From Campylobacterota bacterium (lineage in GTDB: Bacteria; Campylobacterota; Campylobacteria; Campylobacterales; Sulfurovaceae): a DNA stretch of 18,547 nucleotides. Below the pieces are notes generated by a model. The model worked only from the letters and a program-made list of their open reading frames with translations, did no database searches and was not told the origin of the DNA. Positions within the stretch are counted from its first letter, which is position 1. The number at the start of each line of letters is the position of its first letter. Below are positions 1-8,105 of this stretch, piece by piece. The position numbers were made by a program, and so were the translations under genes. Where the stretch lies: positions 1 to 18,547 of the forward strand of contig JAUVCL010000020.1 of NCBI GenBank assembly GCA_030595845.1, written 5' to 3'.

Positions 1-2522
1 AGCTGACTGGTAAGTTTTACATAAGGCGTTTCCCCACATCCTGGACAGGCTCCTGAGAATTCAAAAAGTGGCTCAAGGAACTGGCTCTCTTTTACTTTCT
101 CATGATTGAGTTTTGAACGGTCTATAAGTGGAAGCCCTGTAAAGAATTCCCACTGTTCAGACCCGCTTTGTCTAAGTGGAAGCTGCTCTTGCATATTGAT
201 CGCTTTGAGATTTGTCTGTGATTTGTTTTTAGCAGGACACACTTCCACACATACGGCACATCCGGTACAATCCTCAACTGAGACAGAAATCATAAAATTT
301 TCATTCTCTTCAAATGTTTTACCCTTAGCCTTAATAAAACTGAACCCATCAGGTGCATTGGCTAGATAAGATAGTTCAACGACATTCGAACGTATAACAG
401 AATGTGGGCAGACCAAGACACATTTGTTACATTGAATACACACATCAGCATCCCAAACAGGAACCTCAAGACCCACATTTCTTTTTGCATACTGTGTTGT
501 ACCACTCTGCCAGGTTCCATCATTTGGCATCATACTTACGGGCAGTTCATTTCCGTGTCCCTCAATGATTTTTTTGGTAACATTTTCGACAAAATCATTA
601 TAATCACCCTTAACAGAAGCTTGCATTGCTATATTTGAATTTATCTCATGAGGTACTTCTACTTCATAAAGGTTTTCCAGAGCACTGTCCACAGCTTTAT
701 AATTCATAGTAACAAGGGCTTCACTTTTCTTTCCGTATGTTTTATGGATACTGTGTTTGATCTTTTCTATGGCATCTTCTTTATCCAAGATATCAGAGAT
801 AGCAAAAAAACACGTTTGCATGATCGTATTGATTCTTCTTCCCATACCACTCTCTTTAGCCACTTTAGATGCGTCTATAACAAAGAATTTCATTTTTTTA
901 TCTATGATCTCTTTTTGTACTTCCTTTGGTAATTTACTCCAAAGCAATTCTCTTGAAAACGGTGTGTTCAGAAGAAAAGTTGCCCCCTCCTTTGCATGGT
1001 TAAGGATCTCAAACTTTTCCAGAAAAACACTCTGATGACAGGCTACAAAATCTGCTTTTTGTATAAGATAGCTTGAGCGGATAGGTTTAGGGCCAAAACG
1101 AAGATGTGAAGTAGTAACAGAACCTGATTTGTTTGAATCATATACAAAATATCCCTGTGCATAATTTTCTGTTTCCTGTCCAATGATCTTAATAGAATTC
1201 TTGTTTGCACCCACTGTACCGTCTGAACCAAAACCAAAGAAAATAGCTTCATAGGTATCACTGTCTTGAACGATAAAATCTGCATCATACTCCAAACTTG
1301 TATGTGTAACATCATCATTGATACCGATGGTAAAGTGGTTTTTAGGTTTTTCTTTGCCCAGTTCATCAAAGATGGATTTTATCATGGCAGGTGTAAATTC
1401 TTTAGATGAAAGCCCATAACGGCCTCCAATGATCCTTGGCATCTTAAAATTTAATCTGCCTTCATTATCTGCTTCACTAAGCGCCATAAAGACATCATGA
1501 TAAAGCGGTTCACCCAATGAGCCTGACTCTTTTGTTCTGTCAAGTACTGCGATTGATCTTGTTGTGATCGGCAAGGCAGCTATAAAATGTTCTATGCTGA
1601 AAGGAAGCGCCAAACGTACTTTTAGTACTCCGACTTTTTCACCCATGTTCCCCAGATACTCCACACACTCATCCACAGCTTCAGCACCAGATCCCATAAG
1701 AACGATGATCCTTTCAGCATCCTTCTCTCCGATATAATCAAACAGTTTATATCTTCTGCCTGTAAGTCTTTCAAATTTATCCATCTCTTCCTGTAATATA
1801 GAGGGAACCTTCAAATAATAACTGTTTACACTCTCGCGGCCTTGAAAATAAACATCCGGGTTTTGTGAAGTACCTCTTATAAAAGGATTGTCAGGAGTGA
1901 GTGCTCGTGAACGGTGTGCATAGACCAGCTCTTCATCTATCATTGCCTTTAGAACATCTTCACTAAGCAAGTTTATTTTATTGACCTCATGGGAGGTACG
2001 GAAGCCATCAAAAAAATGTAAAAAAGGTATACGGCTACGAAGCGTAGCGGCTTGGGAGATAAGCGCAAAATCATGTGCTTCCTGCACAGACCCTGAAGGC
2101 ATCAATGCAAAACCTGTTTGTCTCACACCCATCACATCCTGATGATCGCCAAATATTGAAAGCGCTTGCGCCGCCAGTGAACGTGCAGCCACATGAAATA
2201 CGGTTGATGTAAGTTCACCGGCTATCCTGTACATATTTGGTATCATCAACAAAAGCCCCTGTGAGGCTGTAAACGTCGTTGTTAATGCACCACTTTGCAA
2301 TGATCCATGCACAGCCCCACTCGCTCCGCCTTCACTTTGCATCTCAGTCACATCAGGAACAGTACCAAAAATATTTTTCTCACCTTGGGTAGAATAGGTA
2401 TCTGAAAGTTCACCCATAACCGAAGAAGGCGTAATAGGATAAATGGCAATAACTTCATTTATTTTATGAGCGACCCGCGCAACTGCCTCATTTCCGTCAA
2501 TTGTAGCTTTATAACTAGACAT
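1..2522 (-). CDS. nifJ: Pyruvate:ferredoxin (flavodoxin) oxidoreductase, single-chain; 3' end cut by window edge
   Basis: The enzyme interconverts pyruvate plus CoA with acetyl-CoA plus CO2, using ferredoxin or flavodoxin as electron partner, in the cytoplasm. I read 840 codons from ATG at 2522 (AGAAGG ribosome site at 2530-2535) without a stop, so about 70% of a protein that is usually 1,170-1,200 residues. The N-terminus has the pyruvate/TPP-domain motif YPITPSS with T31. Two ferredoxin-type 4Fe-4S motifs follow: C695/C698/C701/C705 (CIQCNKCVLVCP) and C752/C755/C758/C762 (CTGCAVCVEVCP). The TPP domain begins with SGACPGCGETPY (C826, C829), the first two ligands of the proximal cluster. The rest of that domain lies outside the window. 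In autotrophic Campylobacterota this reaction can run reductively to fix CO2. That is family knowledge; the direction cannot be read here. The gene is divergent from the YcxB-like gene. Confidence 0.97.
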   Translation of the reverse strand, partial: MSSYKATIDGNEAVARVAHKINEVIAIYPITPSSVMGELSDTYSTQGEKNIFGTVPDVTEMQSEGGASGAVHGSLQSGALTTTFTASQGLLLMIPNMYRIAGELTSTVFHVAARSLAAQALSIFGDHQDVMGVRQTGFALMPSGSVQEAHDFALISQAATLRSRIPFLHFFDGFRTSHEVNKINLLSEDVLKAMIDEELVYAHRSRALTPDNPFIRGTSQNPDVYFQGRESVNSYYLKVPSILQEEMDKFERLTGRRYKLFDYIGEKDAERIIVLMGSGAEAVDECVEYLGNMGEKVGVLKVRLALPFSIEHFIAALPITTRSIAVLDRTKESGSLGEPLYHDVFMALSEADNEGRLNFKMPRIIGGRYGLSSKEFTPAMIKSIFDELGKEKPKNHFTIGINDDVTHTSLEYDADFIVQDSDTYEAIFFGFGSDGTVGANKNSIKIIGQETENYAQGYFVYDSNKSGSVTTSHLRFGPKPIRSSYLIQKADFVACHQSVFLEKFEILNHAKEGATFLLNTPFSRELLWSKLPKEVQKEIIDKKMKFFVIDASKVAKESGMGRRINTIMQTCFFAISDILDKEDAIEKIKHSIHKTYGKKSEALVTMNYKAVDSALENLYEVEVPHEINSNIAMQASVKGDYNDFVENVTKKIIEGHGNELPVSMMPNDGTWQSGTTQYAKRNVGLEVPVWDADVCIQCNKCVLVCPHSVIRSNVVELSYLANAPDGFSFIKAKGKTFEENENFMISVSVEDCTGCAVCVEVCPAKNKSQTNLKAINMQEQLPLRQSGSEQWEFFTGLPLIDRSKLNHEKVKESQFLEPLFEFSGACPGCGETPYVKLTSQ

Positions 2523-2675
2523 AAAATTTCCTTCTGTGCAAATAAAATAAATAATCTTATTAATGGTAACATAAAATGATAACATCATCAAGGACGAGTT
2601 CCAACTCAAAGTCGTAGGTGTTACTTTCCCATGACAGCCATATTGACTTAGGTACCCATATATTCTTTAATTAGA

Positions 2676-2681
2676 TACAAT
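2676..2681 (+). promoter_or_regulatory. Putative -10 box (TACAAT) for the YcxB-like gene
   Basis: TACAAT in the context TTAGATACAATATG lies 26 bases upstream of the GTG start at 2708. The upstream run is T-rich, as in epsilonproteobacterial sigma-70 promoters, which often lack a clear -35 box. A TTGACT at 2643-2648 is too far away (27-base spacer) to be its canonical -35. Confidence 0.4.
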
Positions 2682-2707
2682 ATGAACTTAAAATCTAAGG
2701 AATATCA

Positions 2708-3190
2708 GTGAACATTACCTACCACCTCACCCTCAATGAATATCAAGAAGCTGCCTACTTTCACTACAAAACAGGAAAACGTCCTCTTTTTGTGGGTCTC
2801 TTTGTAGGAATGGCTACTTTTATGATGTTGGTTGGCACTGACTTTTCTAACACTCAGAGTGTTATTCATAACATACTTATGACATTTTTTGCACTCTCGT
2901 TTTATATCCTTTTTACCCGAATGCTCATTGCCTATCGGGCAAAAAAAACCTATAATAAAAGCCCTATACTTTCAAAAGAAGTCACATTGCATATCTCAGG
3001 AAAAGGCATAAATCCAGACAAAAAAAACCAAAACAATATCTTTCCATGGAGTACTTTTAGCACATGGGGAAAAAATGAAAAGTATTATCTTATTTACACA
3101 AATATTCATCAGTTTAATGTGATACCACTAAGAACCATTGATGAAAAGCAGAAAGAAGAACTGAATGGATATCTAGAAAAGTATCTTTAA
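2708..3190 (+). CDS. YcxB-like small membrane protein
   Basis: This 160-residue protein starts at a GTG, preceded by TAAGGA at 2696-2701 with a 6-base spacer. Two hydrophobic segments (about residues 26-43 and 54-75) form a hairpin in the inner membrane. They are followed by a cytoplasmic-looking C-terminal domain with the pattern 'T-hydrophobic-H-I-S-G-K-G-I ... W-S ... Y-L-I-Y ... V-I-P-L-R'. This layout resembles the YcxB-like family (a short PH-like domain after two membrane helices), whose function is unknown. It stands alone between the divergent nifJ and trpB, so context gives no role. The family assignment rests on pattern recognition only. Confidence 0.7.
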   Translation: MNITYHLTLNEYQEAAYFHYKTGKRPLFVGLFVGMATFMMLVGTDFSNTQSVIHNILMTFFALSFYILFTRMLIAYRAKKTYNKSPILSKEVTLHISGKGINPDKKNQNNIFPWSTFSTWGKNEKYYLIYTNIHQFNVIPLRTIDEKQKEELNGYLEKYL

Positions 3191-3272
3191 GCAAGCCTAC
3201 CCCAGGCCCTGATATTAGCCATCTATTGTTCTATTTCAAACATAAATCATACCCCTATAATATCCCATACGA

Positions 3273-3278
3273 TATAAT
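3273..3278 (+). promoter_or_regulatory. Putative -10 box (TATAAT) for trpB
   Basis: A perfect TATAAT in the context CATACGATATAATCTG lies 31 bases upstream of the trpB ATG, preceded by AT-rich sequence. No clear -35 box is visible. Confidence 0.55.
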
Positions 3279-3309
3279 CTGTGCAATTACAATTTGAAGA
3301 GAAATACCA

Positions 3310-4557
3310 ATGAACTTACACGAAGAAATATATGTCCCAAAACCGAGTCCACATGACCCTGATGATCTAGGTCATTTTGGCAGCACAGAAAATGGCCAGA
3401 TAGGCTATGGTGGGCGTTATGTACCCGAAACACTTATGCCTGCACTTGAACAATTGAGACTCGACTACGAAGCAATACGTTTTGATGAAGGGTTTTGGAA
3501 AGAAGTAGACTACTATTATAAAAACTACGTAGGTCGCCCTTCTGCACTCTATTTTGCCGAAAATCTCTCTAAAGAGATGGATGCAAAGATCTACCTCAAA
3601 CGTGAAGACCTTAACCACACAGGTGCACACAAAATAAACCACTGTGTGGCCCAAGCAATACTGGCTAAAAGATTGGGTAAAAAGAAGATCATTGCTGAGA
3701 CAGGTGCAGGACAGCATGGCGTGGCAACCGCTACGGTAGCTGCACTTTTTGGTCTGGAGTGTGAAGTGTTCATGGGTGCCAAAGATGTAGCGCGTCAGGA
3801 ACTGAATGTATTTAGGATGAAACTGCTTGGTGCAAAAGTACATGCGGTAGAGTCAGGATCTAAAACACTTAAAGATGCCATGAATGATGCCATACGTCAT
3901 TGGGTCACACATGCAAGAGATACTTATTACCTCATAGGTACAGTAGCAGGTCCTCACCCCTACCCGATGATGGTTCGTGATATTCAGTCTATCATCGGTT
4001 GGGAAGCGAAGGCACAACTGGATGTAGTAGAAGGTTGTCTACCAGATAAAGTCATAGCATGTATAGGTGGTGGTTCAAATGCTCTTGGTATCTTTAACCA
4101 CTTCTTACAAGATCAGAGTGTTGAATGCATCGGTATAGAAGCAGGTGGAGAGGGTCTTGATTGCAAACATGGCTGTTCTTTAGAGAAAGGAAGCCCTGGC
4201 GTACTCCACGGACAACTCAGCTACCTTCTTCAAGATGAAGATGGACAAGTACAGGAAGCACACTCTATTTCAGCAGGATTGGACTACCCGGGCATAGGAC
4301 CCGAACATGCTTTCTTAAAAGATGAAAAAATTGTGACCTACGACCACATCACTGACGATGAAGCAATGGATGCTTTTGTTTGGCTTTCACAGGCTGAAGG
4401 AATCATCCCTGCATTTGAGAGTTCTCATGCCATTGCCTATCTCAAAAAGATGAAGCCAGAAGAAGTACAAGGTAAAACTATTTTAGTTAACCTCTCTGGA
4501 CGTGGTGATAAAGATATGATTCAGGCTCAGGATATACTTAAAGAACAGTTTGCCTAG
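3310..4557 (+). CDS. trpB: Tryptophan synthase beta chain
   Basis: The 415-residue PLP enzyme joins indole and L-serine to make L-tryptophan, normally in an alpha2beta2 complex with TrpA. The PLP lysine is K108 in NHTGAHKINH, the catalytic glutamate is E130 in AETGAGQHG, the phosphate-binding loop is GGGSNA (253-258) and the C-terminal SGRGDKD is at 396-402. These mark the classical TrpB1 type rather than TrpB2. An N-terminal extension of about 20 residues precedes the usual GGRYVPETL start of the fold, making it slightly longer than the common ~400 residues. No trpA or other trp gene flanks it, so the pathway genes are dispersed here or lie outside the window. The start has only a weak GAAGAG ribosome site but is the first in-frame ATG after the -10 box. 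Confidence 0.97.
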   Translation: MNLHEEIYVPKPSPHDPDDLGHFGSTENGQIGYGGRYVPETLMPALEQLRLDYEAIRFDEGFWKEVDYYYKNYVGRPSALYFAENLSKEMDAKIYLKREDLNHTGAHKINHCVAQAILAKRLGKKKIIAETGAGQHGVATATVAALFGLECEVFMGAKDVARQELNVFRMKLLGAKVHAVESGSKTLKDAMNDAIRHWVTHARDTYYLIGTVAGPHPYPMMVRDIQSIIGWEAKAQLDVVEGCLPDKVIACIGGGSNALGIFNHFLQDQSVECIGIEAGGEGLDCKHGCSLEKGSPGVLHGQLSYLLQDEDGQVQEAHSISAGLDYPGIGPEHAFLKDEKIVTYDHITDDEAMDAFVWLSQAEGIIPAFESSHAIAYLKKMKPEEVQGKTILVNLSGRGDKDMIQAQDILKEQFA

Positions 4558-4579
4558 CCCTAAATAATAAATCTACTCG

Positions 4580-4601
4580 TTCCACAGCTCCAGCTGTGGA
4601 A
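4580..4601. repeat. Palindrome A1 of an inverted palindrome pair (REP-like)
   Basis: Perfect 10-bp arms TTCCACAGCT and AGCTGTGGAA flank a CC loop, 23 bases after the trpB stop. There is no following T-run, so it is not a standard intrinsic terminator, though it could still end the trpB message. It is 20/22 identical to the reverse complement of the palindrome at 4699-4720. Confidence 0.8.
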
Positions 4602-4677
4602 TGTAAATCAGACCACACATTTCACAATAAAGTTCATCTAAATCATTATATCTTCGCTCTGGAAAAGAGTTTTCAGT

Positions 4678-4689
4678 GCATTATAATGC
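4678..4689. repeat. Short perfect palindrome between the REP-like pair
   Basis: GCATTATAATGC is a 12-base perfect palindrome just left of the second REP-like unit. It may be part of the same element or an operator-like site. Nothing else supports a function. Confidence 0.35.
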
Positions 4690-4697
4690 TGATAGAG

Positions 4698-4721
4698 GTT
4701 CAACAGCTGGAGCTGTTGAAC
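4698..4721. repeat. Palindrome A2 of an inverted palindrome pair (REP-like)
   Basis: Arms of 11 bp (GTTCAACAGCT and AGCTGTTGAAC) flank a GG loop. With the unit at 4580-4601 it makes a doublet about 142 bp long whose units face each other, as in REP doublets (REPINs). The gap from trpB to pepA (4558-4852) holds no gene; apart from this doublet and the -10 box I see nothing in it. Confidence 0.8.
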
Positions 4722-4821
4722 TAGAAAAATTTAAATACCGATACCACCACAAGTGCAATGAATAATACTACAGATTGAACATTAATTTTACAATGTCATA
4801 CTTCTTTACTCTAACTTTTGA

Positions 4822-4827
4822 TATACT
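4822..4827 (+). promoter_or_regulatory. Putative -10 box (TATACT) for pepA
   Basis: TATACT in the context CTTTTGATATACTCC lies 25 bases upstream of the ATG at 4853. This helps fix the pepA start, because the in-frame ATG at 4775 would lie upstream of this promoter. Confidence 0.45.
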
Positions 4828-4852
4828 CCAAATAACTAATAAAAGGACATCC

Positions 4853-6319
4853 ATGAATTTTGAATTAACTGTACTCCCCCTGGAAGATGTAGCTGCTGAG
4901 ATAAAGGTGATTATCATTGTAGATAGCAACTTAAAACACCGTTTTGTACAGGACAAAAAACTTCTTAAGAAAGCAGGTTTTTCTTCTGGACAGGATGAGA
5001 CTTGTCTCCTTATAGAGAAGAACAGACTCTATGTTGGTGCAACTTCACTCAAAGGTGCAGACATCAGACGTGCTGCGGCAAATGCTATAAAAGTACTAAA
5101 AGGGACAAAATACAAGTCACTTAAAGTTGCTACTTACACCAATGCAGGATGTACCTACACACTTCGTGCTATGGTAGAAGGGTTCATCTTAGGTGCCTAT
5201 AGTTTTGAGACATACAAAAGTAAAAAGAATGAGAACAAGATCAAACATATCTCTATCTCACTTGAAGAGTATAATGAACTTGAAATCGACATAGAAAAAG
5301 CTTCACTCTTAGTACATAAAGCACAGATCACTGCAGACGCTACAAACTTCACACGTGACATAGTAAACACAACACCTGATGATTGTTATCCAGATGTAAT
5401 GGCGAGCATCGCTGAAGGGATGGCTGAGGATACAGGACTTAGATGTAAGATCCTCAAACCAAAACAGCTTAGAAAAGAAAAGATGGAAACATTGCTTGCA
5501 GTGGCACGTGCATCACGTCATAAGCCTAGAGTCATTCACCTTACACATAAGCCAAAAGGTGCAAAAAAAGTCATCACACTTGTGGGTAAAGGACTTACTT
5601 ATGATTCAGGTGGATTGAGTCTTAAACCTGCTGACTACATGGTAACGATGAAGTCAGATAAAAGTGGTGGCTCGGCTGTACTAGGTATCATGAAAGCCAT
5701 CGCTGAACTTAACTTACCCATAGAAGTACATGGATTTGTAGGTGCTGTTGAAAACATGATAGGTGGAGATGCTTACAAACCAGATGATGTACTTGTGGCT
5801 AAAAATGGTAAAACAATAGAGATACGAAATACCGATGCAGAAGGTCGTTTAGTTTTAGCAGATGTGCTTTGTTATGCGCAACAAGAAGTTAAGTCAGACT
5901 ACCTCTTTGACTTTGCAACACTTACAGGTGCATCTGTGGTGGCTGTAGGTCATTACACATCTTCCATTATGGGGAACAATAAAGAAGTGCAAGATCTAGT
6001 TGTTAAAGAAGCGCATAATGCAGGGGAACTTGCAACAGCACTTGACTTCAATCCTTACCTCAAAAAAACAATCAAATCTGAGATAGCCGATGTATGCAAC
6101 ATTTCAAATACAAGATATGGTGGAGCTATCACTGCGGGACAATTCCTCTCAGAGTTCGTAGATAAAAAGCATGCTGAGAAATGGGCACACATAGACATAG
6201 CAGGTCCTGCATTTGTAGAACATGCCTGGGGTGAAAACCCGTTTGGAGCATCTGGTGCAGGTGTGAGAATGATGGTAAAACTTATAGAGAACCTAGCTAA
6301 AGATGAGAACCATCATTAA
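4853..6319 (+). CDS. pepA: Leucyl aminopeptidase, M17 family
   Basis: This cytoplasmic two-metal aminopeptidase removes N-terminal residues from peptides. The 488-residue protein matches the family length (about 480-500). Metal and catalytic residues are visible: K246 and D251 in GKGLTYDSGG, D269 in MKSDKSGG, and D328/E330 in the M17 signature NTDAEGRL, with catalytic candidates K270 and R332. I chose ATG 4853 because AAGGA (4843-4847) sits 5 bases before it and a -10 box lies just upstream. An in-frame ATG at 4775 would add 26 unrelated hydrophobic residues and has no ribosome site. Some PepA proteins also bind DNA; nothing here shows this. It is transcribed alone and ends in a hairpin shared with the convergent antiporter gene. 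Confidence 0.96.
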   Translation: MNFELTVLPLEDVAAEIKVIIIVDSNLKHRFVQDKKLLKKAGFSSGQDETCLLIEKNRLYVGATSLKGADIRRAAANAIKVLKGTKYKSLKVATYTNAGCTYTLRAMVEGFILGAYSFETYKSKKNENKIKHISISLEEYNELEIDIEKASLLVHKAQITADATNFTRDIVNTTPDDCYPDVMASIAEGMAEDTGLRCKILKPKQLRKEKMETLLAVARASRHKPRVIHLTHKPKGAKKVITLVGKGLTYDSGGLSLKPADYMVTMKSDKSGGSAVLGIMKAIAELNLPIEVHGFVGAVENMIGGDAYKPDDVLVAKNGKTIEIRNTDAEGRLVLADVLCYAQQEVKSDYLFDFATLTGASVVAVGHYTSSIMGNNKEVQDLVVKEAHNAGELATALDFNPYLKKTIKSEIADVCNISNTRYGGAITAGQFLSEFVDKKHAEKWAHIDIAGPAFVEHAWGENPFGASGAGVRMMVKLIENLAKDENHH

Positions 6320-6326
6320 ATCCATA

Positions 6327-6354
6327 ATATAAAAGGTTTTAAACCCTTTTATAT
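6327..6354. terminator. Bidirectional hairpin terminator between pepA and the antiporter gene
   Basis: Arms ATATAAAAGG (6327-6336) and CCTTTTATAT (6345-6354) are perfectly complementary. The stem continues inward as GGTTT/AAACC with one bulged C. The AT-rich flanks give A-run/stem/T-run symmetry, and the site lies between two convergent genes, 8 bases after pepA and 12 bases beyond the antiporter stop. Confidence 0.75.
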
Positions 6355-6365
6355 CCTGTTCTTGT

Positions 6366-7988
6366 CTATTTTAAATTAAGATGACAAGCCAAGGCCTCTT
6401 CTGCCAACATATTGGCAATAGTGTCTCTGCCATTGATAATATGCTTAATACCCAATGATTCAATCACCTCTTCTTCTGCACTGTTATTGACTTTGACGAT
6501 ACTGTTGATCTCAGGATCAAAGGAAGCAATATTTTCGCAGATCAATTGCCTTTGTATTTCATTTTCAATGGTCACAATGATCGCTGTACAGTCACTCACA
6601 TTAAAGTGTGACAAAACCATTTTCTGTGCTGCATTTGCAAAATAAATTGCTTCTTCACCTTTAGCAATCTCAGCATCTACTATCTTCATGTCATGTTCAA
6701 GGATAATATAGAGTAGTTTCCTTTCTCTAAACGTTTTAACAAGTTTTTGTCCCACAGGTCCATACCCACATACGATAATGTGATCTTGATACTGGTCAAC
6801 CTTCAGTGCACGTTCACGTAATACCGTAGGCTCTTTGGTCATGAGGTCTGCAATTTTTTTAATGTTTTTCAATACAAAAGGTGTCATGATCATTGATAAA
6901 ACAATCGTAATGATCATAATTTGATTCAACTCATCAGAGATCAAATGATTAGCATATGCCAAGGCGAAAATGGCTAAAGAAAATTCACCTACCTGGAAAA
7001 GTGCCAATGCAGTTTTAAGTGCGGTTCGTTTCTGCACAAAAAAACGCAATATACCAAAGATAAGAAAACCTTTTAGCAATATGATCCCAACAAGTAATCC
7101 CAAGATAATATGGCCATAGTAAGCAAGGGAATGCCAGTCGATCAGCATACCCACAGTCACAAAAAACACACCTAAAAGAATATCTCTAAAAGGAATAAGG
7201 TCTGATTCTATACGGTAACGATATTTAGTTTCTGCGATCATCATACCCCCGATAAAAGCACCTAATGAGTAAGTAAATCCAAATATATGCGCTAAAAAAG
7301 AAGCAGCCATGACAGTAAGGAGTACAGCAACAAGGAAGATCTCTTCAGAACCTGTTGACATGATCCAATTAAAAAAGTGTTCTAGAATATATTTTCCAAT
7401 AATAAAAAGTATGAGAAACACAACTATTGCACTCACAAAAGTTTCCAATAAAAGAACGGAGACTGACTCTGTCTCGGATGTAAAAAAAGAGACCATCAAA
7501 AGTATAGGAATGACCGCAAGATCCTGAAAGAGTAAAATACCCAGCGTAGTACGACCATAACCTGAATGTATTTGATTATTTTCATTTAATATCTTCAGTA
7601 CGATAGCTGTGGATGAAAGTGCCAGTGCAGAACCTACCACAATGGCACTTTTTATTTCCAGATCAAAAACATATAAAGCCAAAGCTGTAAAGAATAATCC
7701 AGAAAGAATAACTTGTAATCCACCATATATAAAGACTTCTTTTTTCATTTTTTTAAGATGATTTACTGAAAACTCCAATCCTATGGTAAACATTAAAAAT
7801 ACGATCCCAAATTCTGCCAAATGTGACAACATCTCTTTAGAGTCTTCAGCAAAATGGAAAATGGATGAGATAGCAAAACCGGCAAGTACATATCCTATGA
7901 CTGTTGGTATATCATACCTTTTTAAAAAAACATTTAATACTGTAGAGATACTAATCGTAATGATCAAGATGAGTAAAGCATTTTCCAT
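6366..7988 (-). CDS. KefB/KefC-type monovalent cation:proton antiporter (CPA2)
   Basis: An inner-membrane antiporter that exchanges K+ or Na+ for protons. The 540 residues comprise an Na+/H+-exchanger-like membrane domain (about residues 1-375, some 12 helices) and a cytoplasmic Rossmann TrkA-N/RCK domain from about residue 402 with the nucleotide-binding motif GYGPVGQ (408-414). In the membrane part, ALSSTAIVLK (about 123-132) and FQDLAVIP with the ion-site aspartate D156 fit the CPA2 family. It is close in length to KefB/KefC (about 600) but somewhat shorter, and it lacks the ancillary KefF/KefG gene next door, so glutathione-adduct gating cannot be assumed. The ATG at 7988 has AGGAA (7994-7998) and a TATAAT box on the minus strand at 8012-8017. 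Confidence 0.92.
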   Translation of the reverse strand: MENALLILIITISISTVLNVFLKRYDIPTVIGYVLAGFAISSIFHFAEDSKEMLSHLAEFGIVFLMFTIGLEFSVNHLKKMKKEVFIYGGLQVILSGLFFTALALYVFDLEIKSAIVVGSALALSSTAIVLKILNENNQIHSGYGRTTLGILLFQDLAVIPILLMVSFFTSETESVSVLLLETFVSAIVVFLILFIIGKYILEHFFNWIMSTGSEEIFLVAVLLTVMAASFLAHIFGFTYSLGAFIGGMMIAETKYRYRIESDLIPFRDILLGVFFVTVGMLIDWHSLAYYGHIILGLLVGIILLKGFLIFGILRFFVQKRTALKTALALFQVGEFSLAIFALAYANHLISDELNQIMIITIVLSMIMTPFVLKNIKKIADLMTKEPTVLRERALKVDQYQDHIIVCGYGPVGQKLVKTFRERKLLYIILEHDMKIVDAEIAKGEEAIYFANAAQKMVLSHFNVSDCTAIIVTIENEIQRQLICENIASFDPEINSIVKVNNSAEEEVIESLGIKHIINGRDTIANMLAEEALACHLNLK

Positions 7989-8011
7989 CGAAGTTCCTGA
8001 TTTTTATTGTT

Positions 8012-8017
8012 ATTATA
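8012..8017 (-). promoter_or_regulatory. Putative -10 box (TATAAT) for the antiporter gene
   Basis: Read on the minus strand, CAGTATAATAAC lies 23 bases upstream of the antiporter ATG, within the 117-bp divergent region shared with ychF. Confidence 0.5.
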
Positions 8018-8071
8018 CTGTATTCGTAGAGCTACAATAGATGATTTATGTAAATAACACCAACATTTAGA

Positions 8072-8077
8072 TAAAAT
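8072..8077 (+). promoter_or_regulatory. Putative -10 box (TAAAAT) for ychF
   Basis: TTAGATAAAATCAC fits the extended epsilonproteobacterial -10 pattern and lies 28 bases before the ychF ATG. Confidence 0.45.
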
Positions 8078-8105
8078 CACGACAATAAACACTCAAGGAA
8101 ATATC

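Noticed and set aside
106..1369. Several plus- and minus-strand open frames of 80-110 codons
   Set aside because: They lie inside the continuous nifJ reading frame, which has clear ferredoxin and TPP motifs; their translations are low-complexity and lack family motifs.
2596..2607. Short hairpin GAGTT-CC-AACTC upstream of nifJ
   Set aside because: A 5-bp stem is within chance expectation for this base composition and has no partner copy nearby.
3367..3843. 158-codon minus-strand open frame inside trpB
   Set aside because: It is an antisense shadow of a highly conserved gene, with no ribosome site or recognisable domain.
4580..4721. Repeats considered as a CRISPR array
   Set aside because: Only two units, in inverted rather than direct orientation, with no cas genes.
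4775..4852. Upstream ATG that would lengthen pepA by 26 residues
   Set aside because: No ribosome site precedes it, it lies upstream of the likely -10 box, and the added residues do not belong to the M17 fold.
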